64,000 bases of DNA from Mucilaginibacter gotjawali. GTDB taxonomy: Bacteria; Bacteroidota; Bacteroidia; Sphingobacteriales; Sphingobacteriaceae. The position numbers and the translations under genes are program-made. This document shows, piece after piece, positions 53,701 through 63,900 of the stretch (its first letter is position 1; every line of letters starts with the position of its first letter). A model generated the notes under the pieces. That model searched no databases. It had not been told where the DNA came from and worked only from the letters and a program-made list of their open reading frames with translations. The stretch spans positions 3,782,001-3,846,000 of the forward strand of contig NZ_AP017313.1 in NCBI RefSeq assembly GCF_002355435.1. Reading direction: 5' to 3'.

Positions 53701-54189
53701 ACATACATAAATGTCCAGTTTACCATCGCCGTTGATGTCAACAAAAGTCACCCCCGTTTTCCATGGCCCCGGGCGACCGGCTACGCCGGCAATATCGGTA
53801 ATATCCTTAAACTGCATGTGCCCCTGGTTCAGGTACAATTTATTATTGGTCATGTTGCCGGTAAAGTAAATGTCCTGCAGGCCATCGCCGTTTAAATCGG
53901 CAACTGCTACGCCCCCGCCGTTATAAAAGTATTCATACATCAGCACGTTGGTATTCAAACCTTCAGTTAAGGTATTGCTGAAATCAACATGGGTTTGTTC
54001 CGCAGGCAATAATTTAAATAAAGTATTTGTTGTGTCTGACGTAATATTGTTTGACACAGGTGATTTGCAGCCATAAAACCCCGAACAGGCTATAAGCAAC
54101 CAAAGGCCGCAACGGAAAAAGAATTGAAACTTCTCTTTACTTGCGCTCCTCAATTGGCAAAAAGCCCCGGGGTATTTGTGTACCATCAT
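50791..54189 (-). CDS. FG-GAP/VCBS-repeat and ASPIC/UnbV lipoprotein (CRTAC1-like)
   Basis: An 1132-residue cell-surface-type protein. A lipobox-like LIAC lies near residue 35. About fourteen calcium-binding FG-GAP/VCBS loops of form DxNxDGxxD are spread along it (for example DLNGDGLQDIYF, DYDRDGDLDLLL, DANGDGKPDLYV, DYDHDGKDDLLL), predicting beta-propellers. An ASPIC/UnbV segment lies at about 545-615 (GIGAKVLIYAGGKKQYLEQM, LRVIWQRGKTQLLQ). Such proteins often accompany SusCD pairs and are thought to bind or scaffold; no enzyme activity is known to me. Paired with the haloperoxidase-like gene. Confidence 0.9.
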   Translation of the reverse strand: MMVHKYPGAFCQLRSASKEKFQFFFRCGLWLLIACSGFYGCKSPVSNNITSDTTNTLFKLLPAEQTHVDFSNTLTEGLNTNVLMYEYFYNGGGVAVADLNGDGLQDIYFTGNMTNNKLYLNQGHMQFKDITDIAGVAGRPGPWKTGVTFVDINGDGKLDIYVCYSGKIRPEKRINQLFINQGNDSDGIPHFKEMAADYGLDFPSYSTQAYFFDYDRDGDLDLLLVNHNPQRISVLDDISVKNLMANHDDEAGIRLLRNDNGHFHDVTKEAGIVNTSLSYGLAAGVADINGDGWPDIYISNDYSVPDRLYINRGNGTFTDELQKQVGHTSFYSMGNDITDINNDLSPDIFTLDMLPEGNKRQKLLFGADNYESFALNVKVGFYYQYMRNMLHINNKNNTFSEIGQLAGISNTDWSWAPLFADYDNDGWKDVFISNGFTRDYTNMDFIKYMGDNLRDRRVMRQDLLNIVSQIPSSQVKSYFFRNNGDLTFTNTSANWGITQSSNSNGAAYADLDNDGALDLVVNNINQPAFIYKNEARKQNDNRYLAINLKGADKNTQGIGAKVLIYAGGKKQYLEQMPTRGYQSSVSPILHFGLGKDRQIDSLRVIWQRGKTQLLQKVKADQQIVLDEKDAAFVANTQTKEEKPLFKEVKSPIAYHEPANTINDFKRQPLLVNPLSFSGPCMVKGDVNGDGVEDIYLGGENGKAGSLYIGQKGGGFVLKTEAAFESDKASTDAAAIFFDANGDGKPDLYVCSGGYGDFTPDDPLFQDRLYINDGKGNFVKSKNALPKMLSSKSCVKVADINGDGYTDLFVGGRVIPGRYPETPESYILINDGKGHFTDQTTRYNPSLKNIGMVTDAAWVDMNGDKKPDLVVVGEWMPITVFENTNGKLVDATTKYFDKKYSGWWNCLQVSDINHDGHPDIIAGNLGLNSQCKASDNEPVEMYYKDFDDNGSVDPILCFYIQDKSYPFVTRDELLDQISMMRGRFPDYKSYADATLDQVFTPDEMKGAKHLSANYLSTACFISNAKGQLHEAPLPLQAQYSPVYTITMLDYDHDGKDDLLLCGNIKNTRIRFGKYDANYGVLLKGDGNGHYSYISQQQSGFKLQGDVRSVLQVDNTLLFSINQNGIKAYKYKTN

Positions 54190-54219
54190 TTTATAAATTT
54201 CGATTTAGAACAGATCTGC

Positions 54220-56043
54220 TCATTGCAACTTATCCAGCACCGGTGTCTTACGGCTGCTTATAACGCTTTTTTTACTATTCAACAGCTCAAATACCACGAT
54301 ATCATTTTTCCCTTTTTTTAGCCATTCGCCCGGCAGGTAAAGTGTTTGCTGCGGCCCAACGGCCCAATATCTGCCCAGGTTGTGCCCATTAACCCAAACT
54401 ACGCCCTTACCCCATTGACTCATGTCGAGGTAAGTATCGGCTGCTTTGAATAAATTAAAAGTTCCCTTTTTAACAATTGGCTGTTCACCCACTGCTTTAG
54501 CAGCGTATGAAATGTTATTTACACGGCTAAATGGCAAACTATACATCGCCCAGTTGTAAACCTCTTTGCCGTCAAACTGTACACTTTTGGTTATTCCTTT
54601 TTTGTTTTTTAGCAGGTATGGCCCAAAATTGATACGGCCCAGGTTTTCCACTAAAATATCCAGCCTTACTTTGCCTGCCGGTAAGTTTAGCGAAAGGCTA
54701 TCCTGTTTGTGGCGGCGGTCTAAAACACCCGCCCGTTTGCCATTTACCATTATGACGGCATAATCGCGCAATTCATTGAGCTTGAGCGTACCTGTTTTTC
54801 CACCGGTTATAGTACTTCGATATAAAACAAAGCCATAATCCTGGTTCAAATCCTCAAAAGTTAAGGGCGTTTTATTCAATACTGGTTTGGGCAATATGCT
54901 TAACAATCCGGCAGCCTGATTTAGCTTAATTAGCGGTATGGCGATGGATGGTTTGGCAGCAGGCACCTTGGGCAGTGTTTGCCCTGCGGGCAAATGTTTG
55001 GCAATAGCTTTCCTGAATAACATAAATTTAGGCGTAGCATTACCGGCTTCATCCAGCGGCGCGTCATAATCATAACTGCTGATCTGCGGCTCAAAGGGAT
55101 CTATATCGTTATAGTTGGCGCCGTTCATAAACCCGCGTGTGGTACCGCCGTGGAACATATACATATTGATAGAAAGACCTGCGGCCAATACGCCATCAAG
55201 CCTGGCGGCGTAATTTTCGGGAGGTACGGTATGGTGCTGGGTTCCCCACCAATCGAACCAGGCCGGGTACCATTCCGCAATGAAGAAGGGCCCTTTGCCC
55301 TCATGGTTATCTCTGACCATCTTTTTTACTTGTTGCGGGTCATCAATACCATTTATGGCGGGCAGTAAACCTGGCAAATTCCCTTTCGTAAAATCTTTTG
55401 CCGGGTCGCAGGTATAAAGCAGGCCATCAAAACCAGCTTCCTTAAACAAGCGTTGGTTAATAGCCAGGTATTCCCTGTCGCTGCCATAGGAGCCATACTC
55501 ATTTTCAATTTGTACCATCAGGATATTACCACCGTGGTTTATTTGCATGGGCGCCAATTGCCTGCCTACTTCTTTTATGTAAGTTTCATATTCCTTCAGA
55601 TATTGAGCCTCTTTGCTGCGCACAACCAATCCTTTTTCGTTTTGCAGCCAGTATGGATAGCCGCCAAATTCCCACTCGGCGCACACGTACGGACTCGGCC
55701 TTAATATCACCCATAAGCCTTCCTCGCGAGCTATTCTAACAAATTCCGCCACATCATTATTACCGGTGAAATCAAATTTGCCTTTTTGCGGCTCATGCAG
55801 GTTCCAGAAAACGTAGGTGCCAATGGTATTTAGCCCCATGGCTTTTGCCATTTTCATGCGTGCACGCCAGGCTTCACGCGGTACACGCGGATAGTGCATC
55901 TCGCCTGAGATGATCTGTAAAGGCTTGCCATCCAGCATAAAGGATGAATCACTGAGTGCAAACGTATGGCTTGTTTTTTGGGCTTTAACACCAAAATGAA
56001 ACAGTAGAATTATTGATAGTGCAACTAGTTTTTTAAAATTCAT
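54220..56043 (-). CDS. Glycoside hydrolase family 35 beta-galactosidase
   Basis: A 607-residue secreted enzyme (signal peptide to about residue 21, LSIILLFHFGVKAQ). The GH35 barrel has LQIISGEMHYPRVPREAWRA, the acid/base Glu in MVQIENEYGSYGSD near 180 and the nucleophile Glu in FFIAEWYPAWFDWWG near 257. C-terminal jelly-roll domains include WGKGVVWVNGHNLGRYWAVG. It removes beta-linked galactose from oligosaccharide ends. It lies 31 bases before the GH30 stop and 30 after the next gene start, in a minus-strand operon. Confidence 0.95.
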   Translation of the reverse strand: MNFKKLVALSIILLFHFGVKAQKTSHTFALSDSSFMLDGKPLQIISGEMHYPRVPREAWRARMKMAKAMGLNTIGTYVFWNLHEPQKGKFDFTGNNDVAEFVRIAREEGLWVILRPSPYVCAEWEFGGYPYWLQNEKGLVVRSKEAQYLKEYETYIKEVGRQLAPMQINHGGNILMVQIENEYGSYGSDREYLAINQRLFKEAGFDGLLYTCDPAKDFTKGNLPGLLPAINGIDDPQQVKKMVRDNHEGKGPFFIAEWYPAWFDWWGTQHHTVPPENYAARLDGVLAAGLSINMYMFHGGTTRGFMNGANYNDIDPFEPQISSYDYDAPLDEAGNATPKFMLFRKAIAKHLPAGQTLPKVPAAKPSIAIPLIKLNQAAGLLSILPKPVLNKTPLTFEDLNQDYGFVLYRSTITGGKTGTLKLNELRDYAVIMVNGKRAGVLDRRHKQDSLSLNLPAGKVRLDILVENLGRINFGPYLLKNKKGITKSVQFDGKEVYNWAMYSLPFSRVNNISYAAKAVGEQPIVKKGTFNLFKAADTYLDMSQWGKGVVWVNGHNLGRYWAVGPQQTLYLPGEWLKKGKNDIVVFELLNSKKSVISSRKTPVLDKLQ

Positions 56044-56074
56044 GAGTTAATTCGTATAATATGATGGGGTAAGC

Positions 56075-57618
56075 TTATTTTAAAATACCGGTTATTGTAG
56101 TTACCGAACCTGGCGCAACTAAAATGCCGTTTTTAGCGCCTGTAATTTTTTCGGCCTTCAGCTCTTCAGTCGACGAAGTCGTATAAGATTTTGTTAATAC
56201 GAGTTTAGCATCACTTGTATTTAAACTAACCCATACCTTATCCGTATTGTTGTTAATGATGACGGCGGTGAAATTTTTGCCATTTTTAAAGGCTGAAACA
56301 AGCAATGGCTTGTTTATTGCTTTTTGGTTGGTTACAGCAGCATAAACTCTTATAGCGCCGGGTCTTACAAACCTGCTATAATTACCCAATGCCCAAAGCA
56401 TTTTGCTTGGGTAATAATTACCATCCGTTTTATTTTTATCTACGTAGATCAGGCCGTCCTTATAATCATAGGCTGAGATGGCGGTCCACCATTGCCAGGC
56501 GGCGGCATTCGCAGTTGTCAGATCTGTATGAATAACCTTGGCCAAATACAAAGCGGCGTCAATACCCAAGTCCCGTTTACTGCCATTGATCTCGCCGGCA
56601 TTATCGCCCAAAATACAGTATTCGGATTGCCAGAAGTTTAAACCCGGGATAGCAGCAACCGAATCAGCCAGTACGTGGCGCATTTGTATGGCCGTTGTCG
56701 CAGGCGAGGTGGTAAAATAACTGTGCCCGGCAACGATTTTGCTCACACTTTGAAGATTGCCTATATAATTGGGTGAACCTGGTTTAAAAAAATCATTTAC
56801 CTGGTTGCCTTTGCCCGGCCTATCGCCGGCTTTAAATAAATATTGAATGCTCCCGGCCTCGGCTAATAAAATGTGTGATTGGATATGATCTTTAACGAAT
56901 GCAGAATCAATGGATCGCGCCAGACCAGCTATTTCGGTATTATTATAAGGACAGCCTTCCTGGGTCGCGTCGCTCCAACTCCATTGCGGTTCGTTAAGCG
57001 GGCTTATATAATTAAGTTTCACCTTACTAACACGTTCAACACCTTTTACAACTTTGGAAATATAATTTGCAAAAGCGGCATATTGACCAGGCTCGATATT
57101 TGTTTTACTGCCGCTGGTATAAGCCTTACCATTTAAGGTAAATTCTATGGGCGGGCTATTGGCAAATCCAAGAAATTGTTTCAGGCCCCTGGCTTTGGCT
57201 GCTTTCAAAAACCACACCTGCCCGGCTTGTTTCCTCCAGTCATAACTGCCATCAGCGTTTAAAAACGATTCGGCGCGGCGCCATTCATCTTTTATACCGC
57301 TTTGAGCACCCTGCGCGGCACTGCCTGCGCCGATATTAAATCGCCATAACGACAAAGCGATGCCCCTGGGAGAGCCGTTAGCGAGGGTATCATCACTAAA
57401 AAGCAGATCAGCAATTTTATTCTTTTTTCCGTCCGGCCATTTGCCGATAAACTGGCAAGACCATGCATCCGAGGCGCCGAAGTTATCGATATGCTGATAC
57501 GTTTTTGCCAGATCAATATTCACAGAAACCACCGAATCCTGGCCTCTGGCAAACCCGCTGTATAAAACGAACAGCACCATCGATGAAATAACTTTTTAAT
57601 ATTTGTGTTCAGTCTCAT
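56075..57618 (-). CDS. Glycoside hydrolase family 30 (endo-beta-1,6-galactanase/xylanase-like), N-terminal frameshift
   Basis: A GH30-type enzyme of about 514 residues. Acid/base Glu: LNYISPLNEPQWSWSD near 194. Nucleophile Glu: LNFWQSEYCILGD near 317 (numbering from the in-frame ATG at 57580). A C-terminal beta domain (NKPLLVSAFKNGKNFTAVII) follows. Only a shortened signal (MVLFVLYSGFARGQ) is in frame. A full signal peptide, MRLNTNIKKVISSMVLFVLY, is obtained from ATG 57618 if the T5 run at 57593-57597 had six bases. The family includes beta-1,6-galactanases and glucurono-xylanases; the galactose-active neighbours favour galactanase. Confidence 0.88.
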
Positions 57619-57673
57619 TATGCCTAAAATACCCCGGGCATTACAATTTATAAGGCCGGGGCTATAAATATTT

Positions 57674-59173
57674 TTATTGTTGCACTATGGTCCATTGCTG
57701 ATTGTTGGCACCACTCCACGTCGATTGAATTAAACCTGCACCACTGGCAGTAGATGCGCCATTCACATCAAGCGCCATCCCGCTGTTACGGTTAATCACT
57801 TTATAAACACCTGTTGACACGGAAGTAAGTTGCCATTGCTGATTGCTGGCGCCGCTCCATGGCCATTGAATTATACTGGCTCCACTAGCCGTTGAGGCAC
57901 TATTTACATCCAGTACATCGCCACTGTTGCGGTTGGTAATTTTATAATAACCGCCGCCATTATCAGTGATTATCCATTGCTGGTTATTCCCTCCGTTTTG
58001 TGGCCACTGTATAATTGCTGCGCCGCTCGCTGTAGAGGCGCCGTTAACATCCAACGCATTGCCGCTGTTCACATTAAGGAAACGGTAGTACGCACCTGCA
58101 TAAAATACATCGGTACCACCTGTACCCACTCCCCAGGCATACTGCAACCGGCTTAACCCGGAAGCATTGGTGGTGGTAACTGTTGGACTGGCGGCGTTAC
58201 CGCCTAACTGTTGTAAAGCATAAGTATCGCCGTTGCGTATCCCCGGCCAGTAAACCGCACCCATATTTAACGCCCTTACTTCATTGGTTAATCCTTGTAT
58301 CGAGGCTATATCGGCACTGCCTCCAATTGCGACGGTATAGTTGATCCCGCTATTCATAACGTCGCCAAACTCTGTGAGTATAGCCCTGTTGGCGTAGTTG
58401 CCTACATTGGCTTTTAACCTGGCTTCCCATTGTGCGGCAGTAGTAAGGCTGCCGTTACTAAAGAAGGCATAATCATGGATAGACAATAAACATTTGGTAA
58501 GTCGGCTGTCGGCTCCTACTCCTGTAAGGTCCTGGGCATAAGATGTGCCATCAACCAAAACATGTGTTTGGGAGGCTGCCGGGTATTTGCTCAGCCAATT
58601 TGCACAAATGGCTGTCCAATCGGTAAGTGTATAGCCGTGTGGCTCATTAAATATCTCAAAAAAAACATGAGGGTTACTGCTATACTTATTAACAATGATT
58701 TGCCACATGGACCAAAACTGCGCAGTATTATCAATTTGGCCATCTTTTGATGACGCCCCCTCCCAGTAACCCAATATTACATTCATGTTCTTTGCTATGG
58801 CCGCGTCAATAACGCCTGTATAGGAAGCCCACCAGCTTGTTGTTACTGTGGGATAGTTAACCGGGATACGAATAGTATTGGCCCCTGTATTGGTTTGTAT
58901 CCCCGAAAGTATACTATTTGATTTGGAAGTAACAGTGGCGTAGCTGTCTGATGAGGACAATCCGCTTAATACCAAAATCCCATCGCTAAAGTTATCACCA
59001 TCACACGCCCAATTTACTCCCCGGAGCGAATCAGCAGGAACGGCAGGAAATGTCCCTGGTATTACTACTGTTGTATCCGGGGGTACAGTTACCATATTTT
59101 TTTGACTAGCCTCTTTTTTACATCCCGTAATTAAAAGCCCGGTGCAGAAAATAAAAAAAATGACGCGTCTCAT
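57674..59173 (-). CDS. GH5-type glycoside hydrolase with ricin-B lectin domain
   Basis: A 499-residue lipoprotein (lipobox ITGC, Cys 18) in two parts. The catalytic part (about 45-340) has GH5-clan features: NTIRIPVNYPTVTTSWW, acid/base Glu in VFFEIFNEPHGYTLTDW near 177 and nucleophile Glu in RAILTEFGDVMNSG near 265. The C-terminal ricin-type trefoil (about 355-499) has three near-identical repeats around NSG-x-ALDVNGASTASGA with QQW ends, a carbohydrate-binding module. The GH5 subfamily and substrate are not recognisable. It is 94 bases downstream of susD on the same strand. Confidence 0.87.
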   Translation of the reverse strand: MRRVIFFIFCTGLLITGCKKEASQKNMVTVPPDTTVVIPGTFPAVPADSLRGVNWACDGDNFSDGILVLSGLSSSDSYATVTSKSNSILSGIQTNTGANTIRIPVNYPTVTTSWWASYTGVIDAAIAKNMNVILGYWEGASSKDGQIDNTAQFWSMWQIIVNKYSSNPHVFFEIFNEPHGYTLTDWTAICANWLSKYPAASQTHVLVDGTSYAQDLTGVGADSRLTKCLLSIHDYAFFSNGSLTTAAQWEARLKANVGNYANRAILTEFGDVMNSGINYTVAIGGSADIASIQGLTNEVRALNMGAVYWPGIRNGDTYALQQLGGNAASPTVTTTNASGLSRLQYAWGVGTGGTDVFYAGAYYRFLNVNSGNALDVNGASTASGAAIIQWPQNGGNNQQWIITDNGGGYYKITNRNSGDVLDVNSASTASGASIIQWPWSGASNQQWQLTSVSTGVYKVINRNSGMALDVNGASTASGAGLIQSTWSGANNQQWTIVQQ

Positions 59174-59267
59174 GATTTTTTAAAGATTGATTTAAAACCG
59201 GACAAAACATGGTCATAAGAAAGCCTGGTGAGCTTTCTTATGACCTGTTGACAATTGTTTATGCCGC

Positions 59268-60950
59268 TCAGTATCCCGGGTTTTGCTTAAGCTGCCCGTT
59301 TGATGCCTGGATCTCGGACAATGGTATAGGTAACCAATACTCCCTGTCGTTAAACGAACGGCTGGCGAGCGCTACCTTTTGCGCATAGAGATAACCGGTT
59401 TCGCTACCGCTATTTACAGTGACAGAAGTACCATAAGCCGGAACATTTTCAGTTTGTGAAGCGATCTTCCACCTGCGCACATCATAAAAACGATGTTCTT
59501 CAAAAGCAAGCTCAACGCGTCTTTCATACCTGATCGCATTTCGCATATCGCTTTGAGACAATCCCACCAAAGGTGGCATATTTACAGATGTACGCTGCCT
59601 AACGCTGTTAATGGCCTGGTAAACACTGGCGTCTGGGCCTGCTGCCTCATTTTGCGCTTCGGCATAGTTTAACAGGATCTCTGCATACCTGAAATAGATC
59701 CATGGCTGTGCACCGGCAACGCTCCATGGGTTATCAATCGGATATGCGTCATTCATAAATTTCCTTAAATAGTAACCGGTTAAGCTGGTATTCCAGTTTG
59801 ATGGCCCCTGGTTGCTATCCTTACCACCGGGTAAATAAACGTCGACAGTACTATTTCTGTAAGGCGCTTTGTTGTAAAGTATAGTGGCATAAAAACGCGG
59901 ATCGCGGTTAACATAAGGGTTTTGCGCATCATAGCCGGAGGTTGCATCAGTAATCGGCTTACCATTATCCATTTCATAATCGTCTACCAAATTCTGCAGT
60001 GGTGTGTTGCCACCCCATCCGTCGTAACCGTTGGGGCCGTTGGCTATTTCCAAACGGGTGTGGGGCGCTGTATTAGGGTAGTATAACCTTTCAAAAATTA
60101 TTTCATTGCTATTAGGGCTTAAAAATAATTTACTGTATCCTCCCTGATCAAGGCTGTATTTGCCTAAATCCATAACCGCTTTGGCTGCTGCTGCTGCATC
60201 GGCCCAGCTACCCACATTATATAACGGGCTTGCTGCGTAAAGTAATAGTCTTGATTTAACTGCTAATGCCGCACCCTTGGTAGCCCGGCCTAAAGCCCAG
60301 GTGGAACTGTTATCCAAGGGAAGCTTGGAAGCTGCATCATCCAATTGAGCCGTAGCATAAGCAATTGATGCTGCAAGGGTAGCACGGTTGAAAAGGCTTG
60401 GATCCTGTAAATTGCTATTCAGTTCAGTCACCTTATCTCCCATCAATACCACTCCCCCGTAATTACGGATCAGGTCATGATAGCGAAAGGCACGGATAAA
60501 TTCAAGTTCGCCAATAAGCCTGTTTTTGTGACCTGCACTCAATGGCAGCCCGTTAATAATACTTAAAGCATAATTACATTCGCGGATGCTACGATAGCTG
60601 CGCGCCCAGATGGTACCCGCAATACCGGTATTGTCAGCTGCCAGCTGGCCCTGCTGAAGCACCCATGAACCATCGTTATTAGTGTAAATTGATTCATCAG
60701 TAACTGAGCTCCACAGGGCATATTCAAAGCCCCGGCCAAAACCCGGAGGCGAACCGTCTCCTTCTTTAGATTGTAATGTAACCCCCAGGTATCGGTTGAT
60801 CACATAATCTTCAAATAATGAGGTATCCGTAAGGATGGAAGTTCCGGATAGTTTGTCGGTAGGGTTTAGGGTAAGGAAATCTTTTTTACAGGCCGATAGC
60901 GCCATGCTTAACAGCAGGAAACAGCCAAATATATATTTTGTCGTTTTCAT
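59268..60950 (-). CDS. RagB/SusD-family nutrient-binding outer-membrane lipoprotein
   Basis: A 560-residue lipoprotein (lipobox LSAC, Cys 20; CKKDFLTLNPTDKLSGTSI is typical). The TPR-rich SusD_N half includes RECNYALSIINGLPLSAGHK and GELEFIRAFRYHDLIRNYGG. The C-terminal SusD/RagB half includes IYFRYAEILLNYAEAQNEA, RRVELAFEEHRFYDVRRWKI and the end YWLPIPLSEIQASNGQLKQN. It captures glycans at the surface and caps the SusC channel. It starts 11 bases after susC. Confidence 0.96.
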   Translation of the reverse strand: MKTTKYIFGCFLLLSMALSACKKDFLTLNPTDKLSGTSILTDTSLFEDYVINRYLGVTLQSKEGDGSPPGFGRGFEYALWSSVTDESIYTNNDGSWVLQQGQLAADNTGIAGTIWARSYRSIRECNYALSIINGLPLSAGHKNRLIGELEFIRAFRYHDLIRNYGGVVLMGDKVTELNSNLQDPSLFNRATLAASIAYATAQLDDAASKLPLDNSSTWALGRATKGAALAVKSRLLLYAASPLYNVGSWADAAAAAKAVMDLGKYSLDQGGYSKLFLSPNSNEIIFERLYYPNTAPHTRLEIANGPNGYDGWGGNTPLQNLVDDYEMDNGKPITDATSGYDAQNPYVNRDPRFYATILYNKAPYRNSTVDVYLPGGKDSNQGPSNWNTSLTGYYLRKFMNDAYPIDNPWSVAGAQPWIYFRYAEILLNYAEAQNEAAGPDASVYQAINSVRQRTSVNMPPLVGLSQSDMRNAIRYERRVELAFEEHRFYDVRRWKIASQTENVPAYGTSVTVNSGSETGYLYAQKVALASRSFNDREYWLPIPLSEIQASNGQLKQNPGY

Positions 60951-60961
60951 GTTTTCTCTAA

Positions 60962-63900
60962 TTAAAATTTGACGTTTGCACCTATGTTAATGATTCGCTG
61001 TTCAGGATAAAACTGTCCGCTGCCGCTTGTTCCCTCAGGATCATAGTCTTTAACCCTGGTGATGGTGAACAAATTGAAGGCGCTGACAAATACCCTGAGG
61101 CCGCTGATGTGTAAACTGCGCAGTGCCGGCGCCGCAAGGTTATAACCCAATTGCACATTTTTTAACCTCAGGAATGAGGCGTCGTTCAACCAGAAAGTGC
61201 TGTTGTACAAACCACCGCTTACGGCACTTGAGGCACGGTCAGATACTTTTGGATATGATCCGTTAGGGTTGGTTGGGCTCCAGGCATTATTGGCCCAGCT
61301 ACTGAAATAGTTACCAATAGTTCCTGATTCTGGCAGTACATACTGGCTCACTTCCGCCTGTCCGGCAAATAACACCGACAGGTCAAAGTTTTTATAGCCT
61401 GCATTAAAGTTAAATCCATACACAATCTGCGGAATATTGCCATACTTGCTCCTGGTTTGATCAGCGGCGGTAATCAGGCCATCATTGTTTACATCCGCAT
61501 AAATAAGGTCGCCGACCTGTGCCCCGGGCACATGCGGTGTATTATCCAGTTGAGATTGAGACCTGAAAATACCAATGGATTTATACAATAAATAAGTATT
61601 TAAAGGGTGACCAGTTTGTGCCTGGTAAGGGATTGTTCCGGCAGCCTCATCTATATAAATGATCTTGCTTTTGGCAAAAGTAAAATTACCTGCCAGTCCC
61701 CAGGTAAAATTGCCCGGATGGTTATAGCCTAACGTACCTTCAAAACCGCTGCTGTTTACCTTACCTATGTTCTCTGCGGGAACGAGGGGCGTTCCGCCAT
61801 AAGGGTTAACAATTCCTGATGTACCCGGAAGCGACCCGTTGCGGTATTCAAGAATGTTTGATCGTTTTTGATTGAAATAAATAGCTTCTAAAGTAAAGTT
61901 CTTCAGGAAAACCGCGTTAATACCAATATCGGTCTTTTTAGCAGTTTCCCAGGTGATATTAGGGTTGGCTATTTTGGTTAGGTCAATCCCTGATTGTACT
62001 GCGGCCCCAGAACCGTTATCTAATACAACATAATTGTTAAATGAATAATTATCAAAATATTGATAAGCGGAGATAATATCATCCCCTAACACGCCATAAG
62101 AAGCCCTGATCTTCAGGTCATCAAAAAATTTAACTTTGTCGCTAAACCATTTTTCTTTGGAGATGCGGTAACCTGCGGATACCGATGGGAAGTATCCCCA
62201 TTGGTGGCCCGGCGCAAAAAGCGATGATCCGTCTGCACGAAACTGCCCCTCAAGCAGGTATTTCTCTTCATAATTATATGCCAGCCTGCTGATCACGCTG
62301 CGACGGTTATAATTGTAATTTCCGTTATTGTCGCTGCTGGTGCCGCCGTTAGTAGCATCGCTGGCTGCTGTGCCACCTTCTGAAAGTTCAGGAGTGGTGG
62401 GAGTTGGAAAGTCGTTGCGCTGGGCCCAGAAAAAATCGTAGGTATGCTGGCTTTGTTCGTAGGCTACAAAGGCATTGATATTATGCCCTCCAAATTGCCT
62501 TACAAAATTCAGTTTAATGTTTGAAGTGATTAATGACTGGTTTAGCTGCGCTTCATAAAGGGAAGCTAAACCATTTGCGCCGCCACCTTCGATGCTGGGG
62601 TTATAGGTTTGCGCTGCACTGTTGTAAGTATACACCGTATAAGGAGTATAAAAGCTTTTGGTAAAATTGCCTGATTTATCCGCAGCAAAAAAACCGTCAA
62701 GAGATAAGCCTTGTATGCCTGGAATGTCATAACTGGCTTTCAGAATGCCGTTAAAATACTGCGCCGGGTTTTTTGACACACCACCGATATTGGTGACTGC
62801 AAGGGCGGGATTAACCTGGTCGATACCGGAAGTTGGCAGCCCGTTTGGATAGTAGGCTGCACTGGTTGGGTACGAGCGATAGATAGTTCGGAAAATGCTT
62901 CCCGCCCCAGTTTCAGGATATTGACGATCTTCTTCTCTTCCGGCAAGTGACAACCCTACCTTCAACCTGCTGGTAATGGTTGCGTCGACATTTGCGCGAA
63001 AATTGTATTGGTTATATTTTGTGGCGCCGTTTTTATAGATCCCATCCTGGTAAAGTGTTCCAACTGAGGTAAAATATTTTACATCTTCGTTGCCTCCGCT
63101 AACGGTCAGATTTTGCTGGTTCTGCATCGCAAAATTCTTTAAAGTAACTTTTTCCCAATTGGTATTCGGATAATTCAGCGGATCTGAGCCATCTTTAAAT
63201 TTTTGGATCTGGTCAGCACTGTAAACCTGGTTCATACCACCGGACGGTGAATCATAATAACTGATATCGTTTACAATTTGTGCGTAAGTAGCGGCATCAG
63301 CCATTTTCGGCAACCGGGTTGGCGAACTAAAGCCCTCGTTAAAGCTATAAGAAACCGATGCTTTACCTGTTTTACCGTGTTTGGTAGTGATCAGGATAAC
63401 TCCGTTAGCCGCACGGTTACCATATACGGCTGCAGATGCGTCCTTTAGCACGGAAACACTTTCAATATCGTTAGGATCCAAACGTTCCAGACCACCGATT
63501 TGCCCGGGGATACCATCCACAACCACAAGCACGTTGTTACTACCCGTAGTTGCTATACCACGTATTAAAATATTTGAACCATCATAGCCAGGTTCACCTG
63601 AGGTGTTATTGGCTATAACGCCCGATATACGGCCTGCGAATGAATCGGATACGTTAGGCTGCGGGCTTTTAATGATATCGCCCCCTTTGATAACAGAGAT
63701 GGAACCGGTTAATGTTGCTTTCTTTTGCGTACCATAACCTACTACAACTACCTCATTTAAATTTCTGGTATCTGGCAGCAGGGTTACATTAATGTTTTTT
63801 TGCCCATTTAAAGGCACCTCGTGGCTCAGGTACCCAATATAAGTAAATACCAATGTGGCAGTACCTGCATCAGGAACAACAATGGAAAAGTCGCCGTTAA

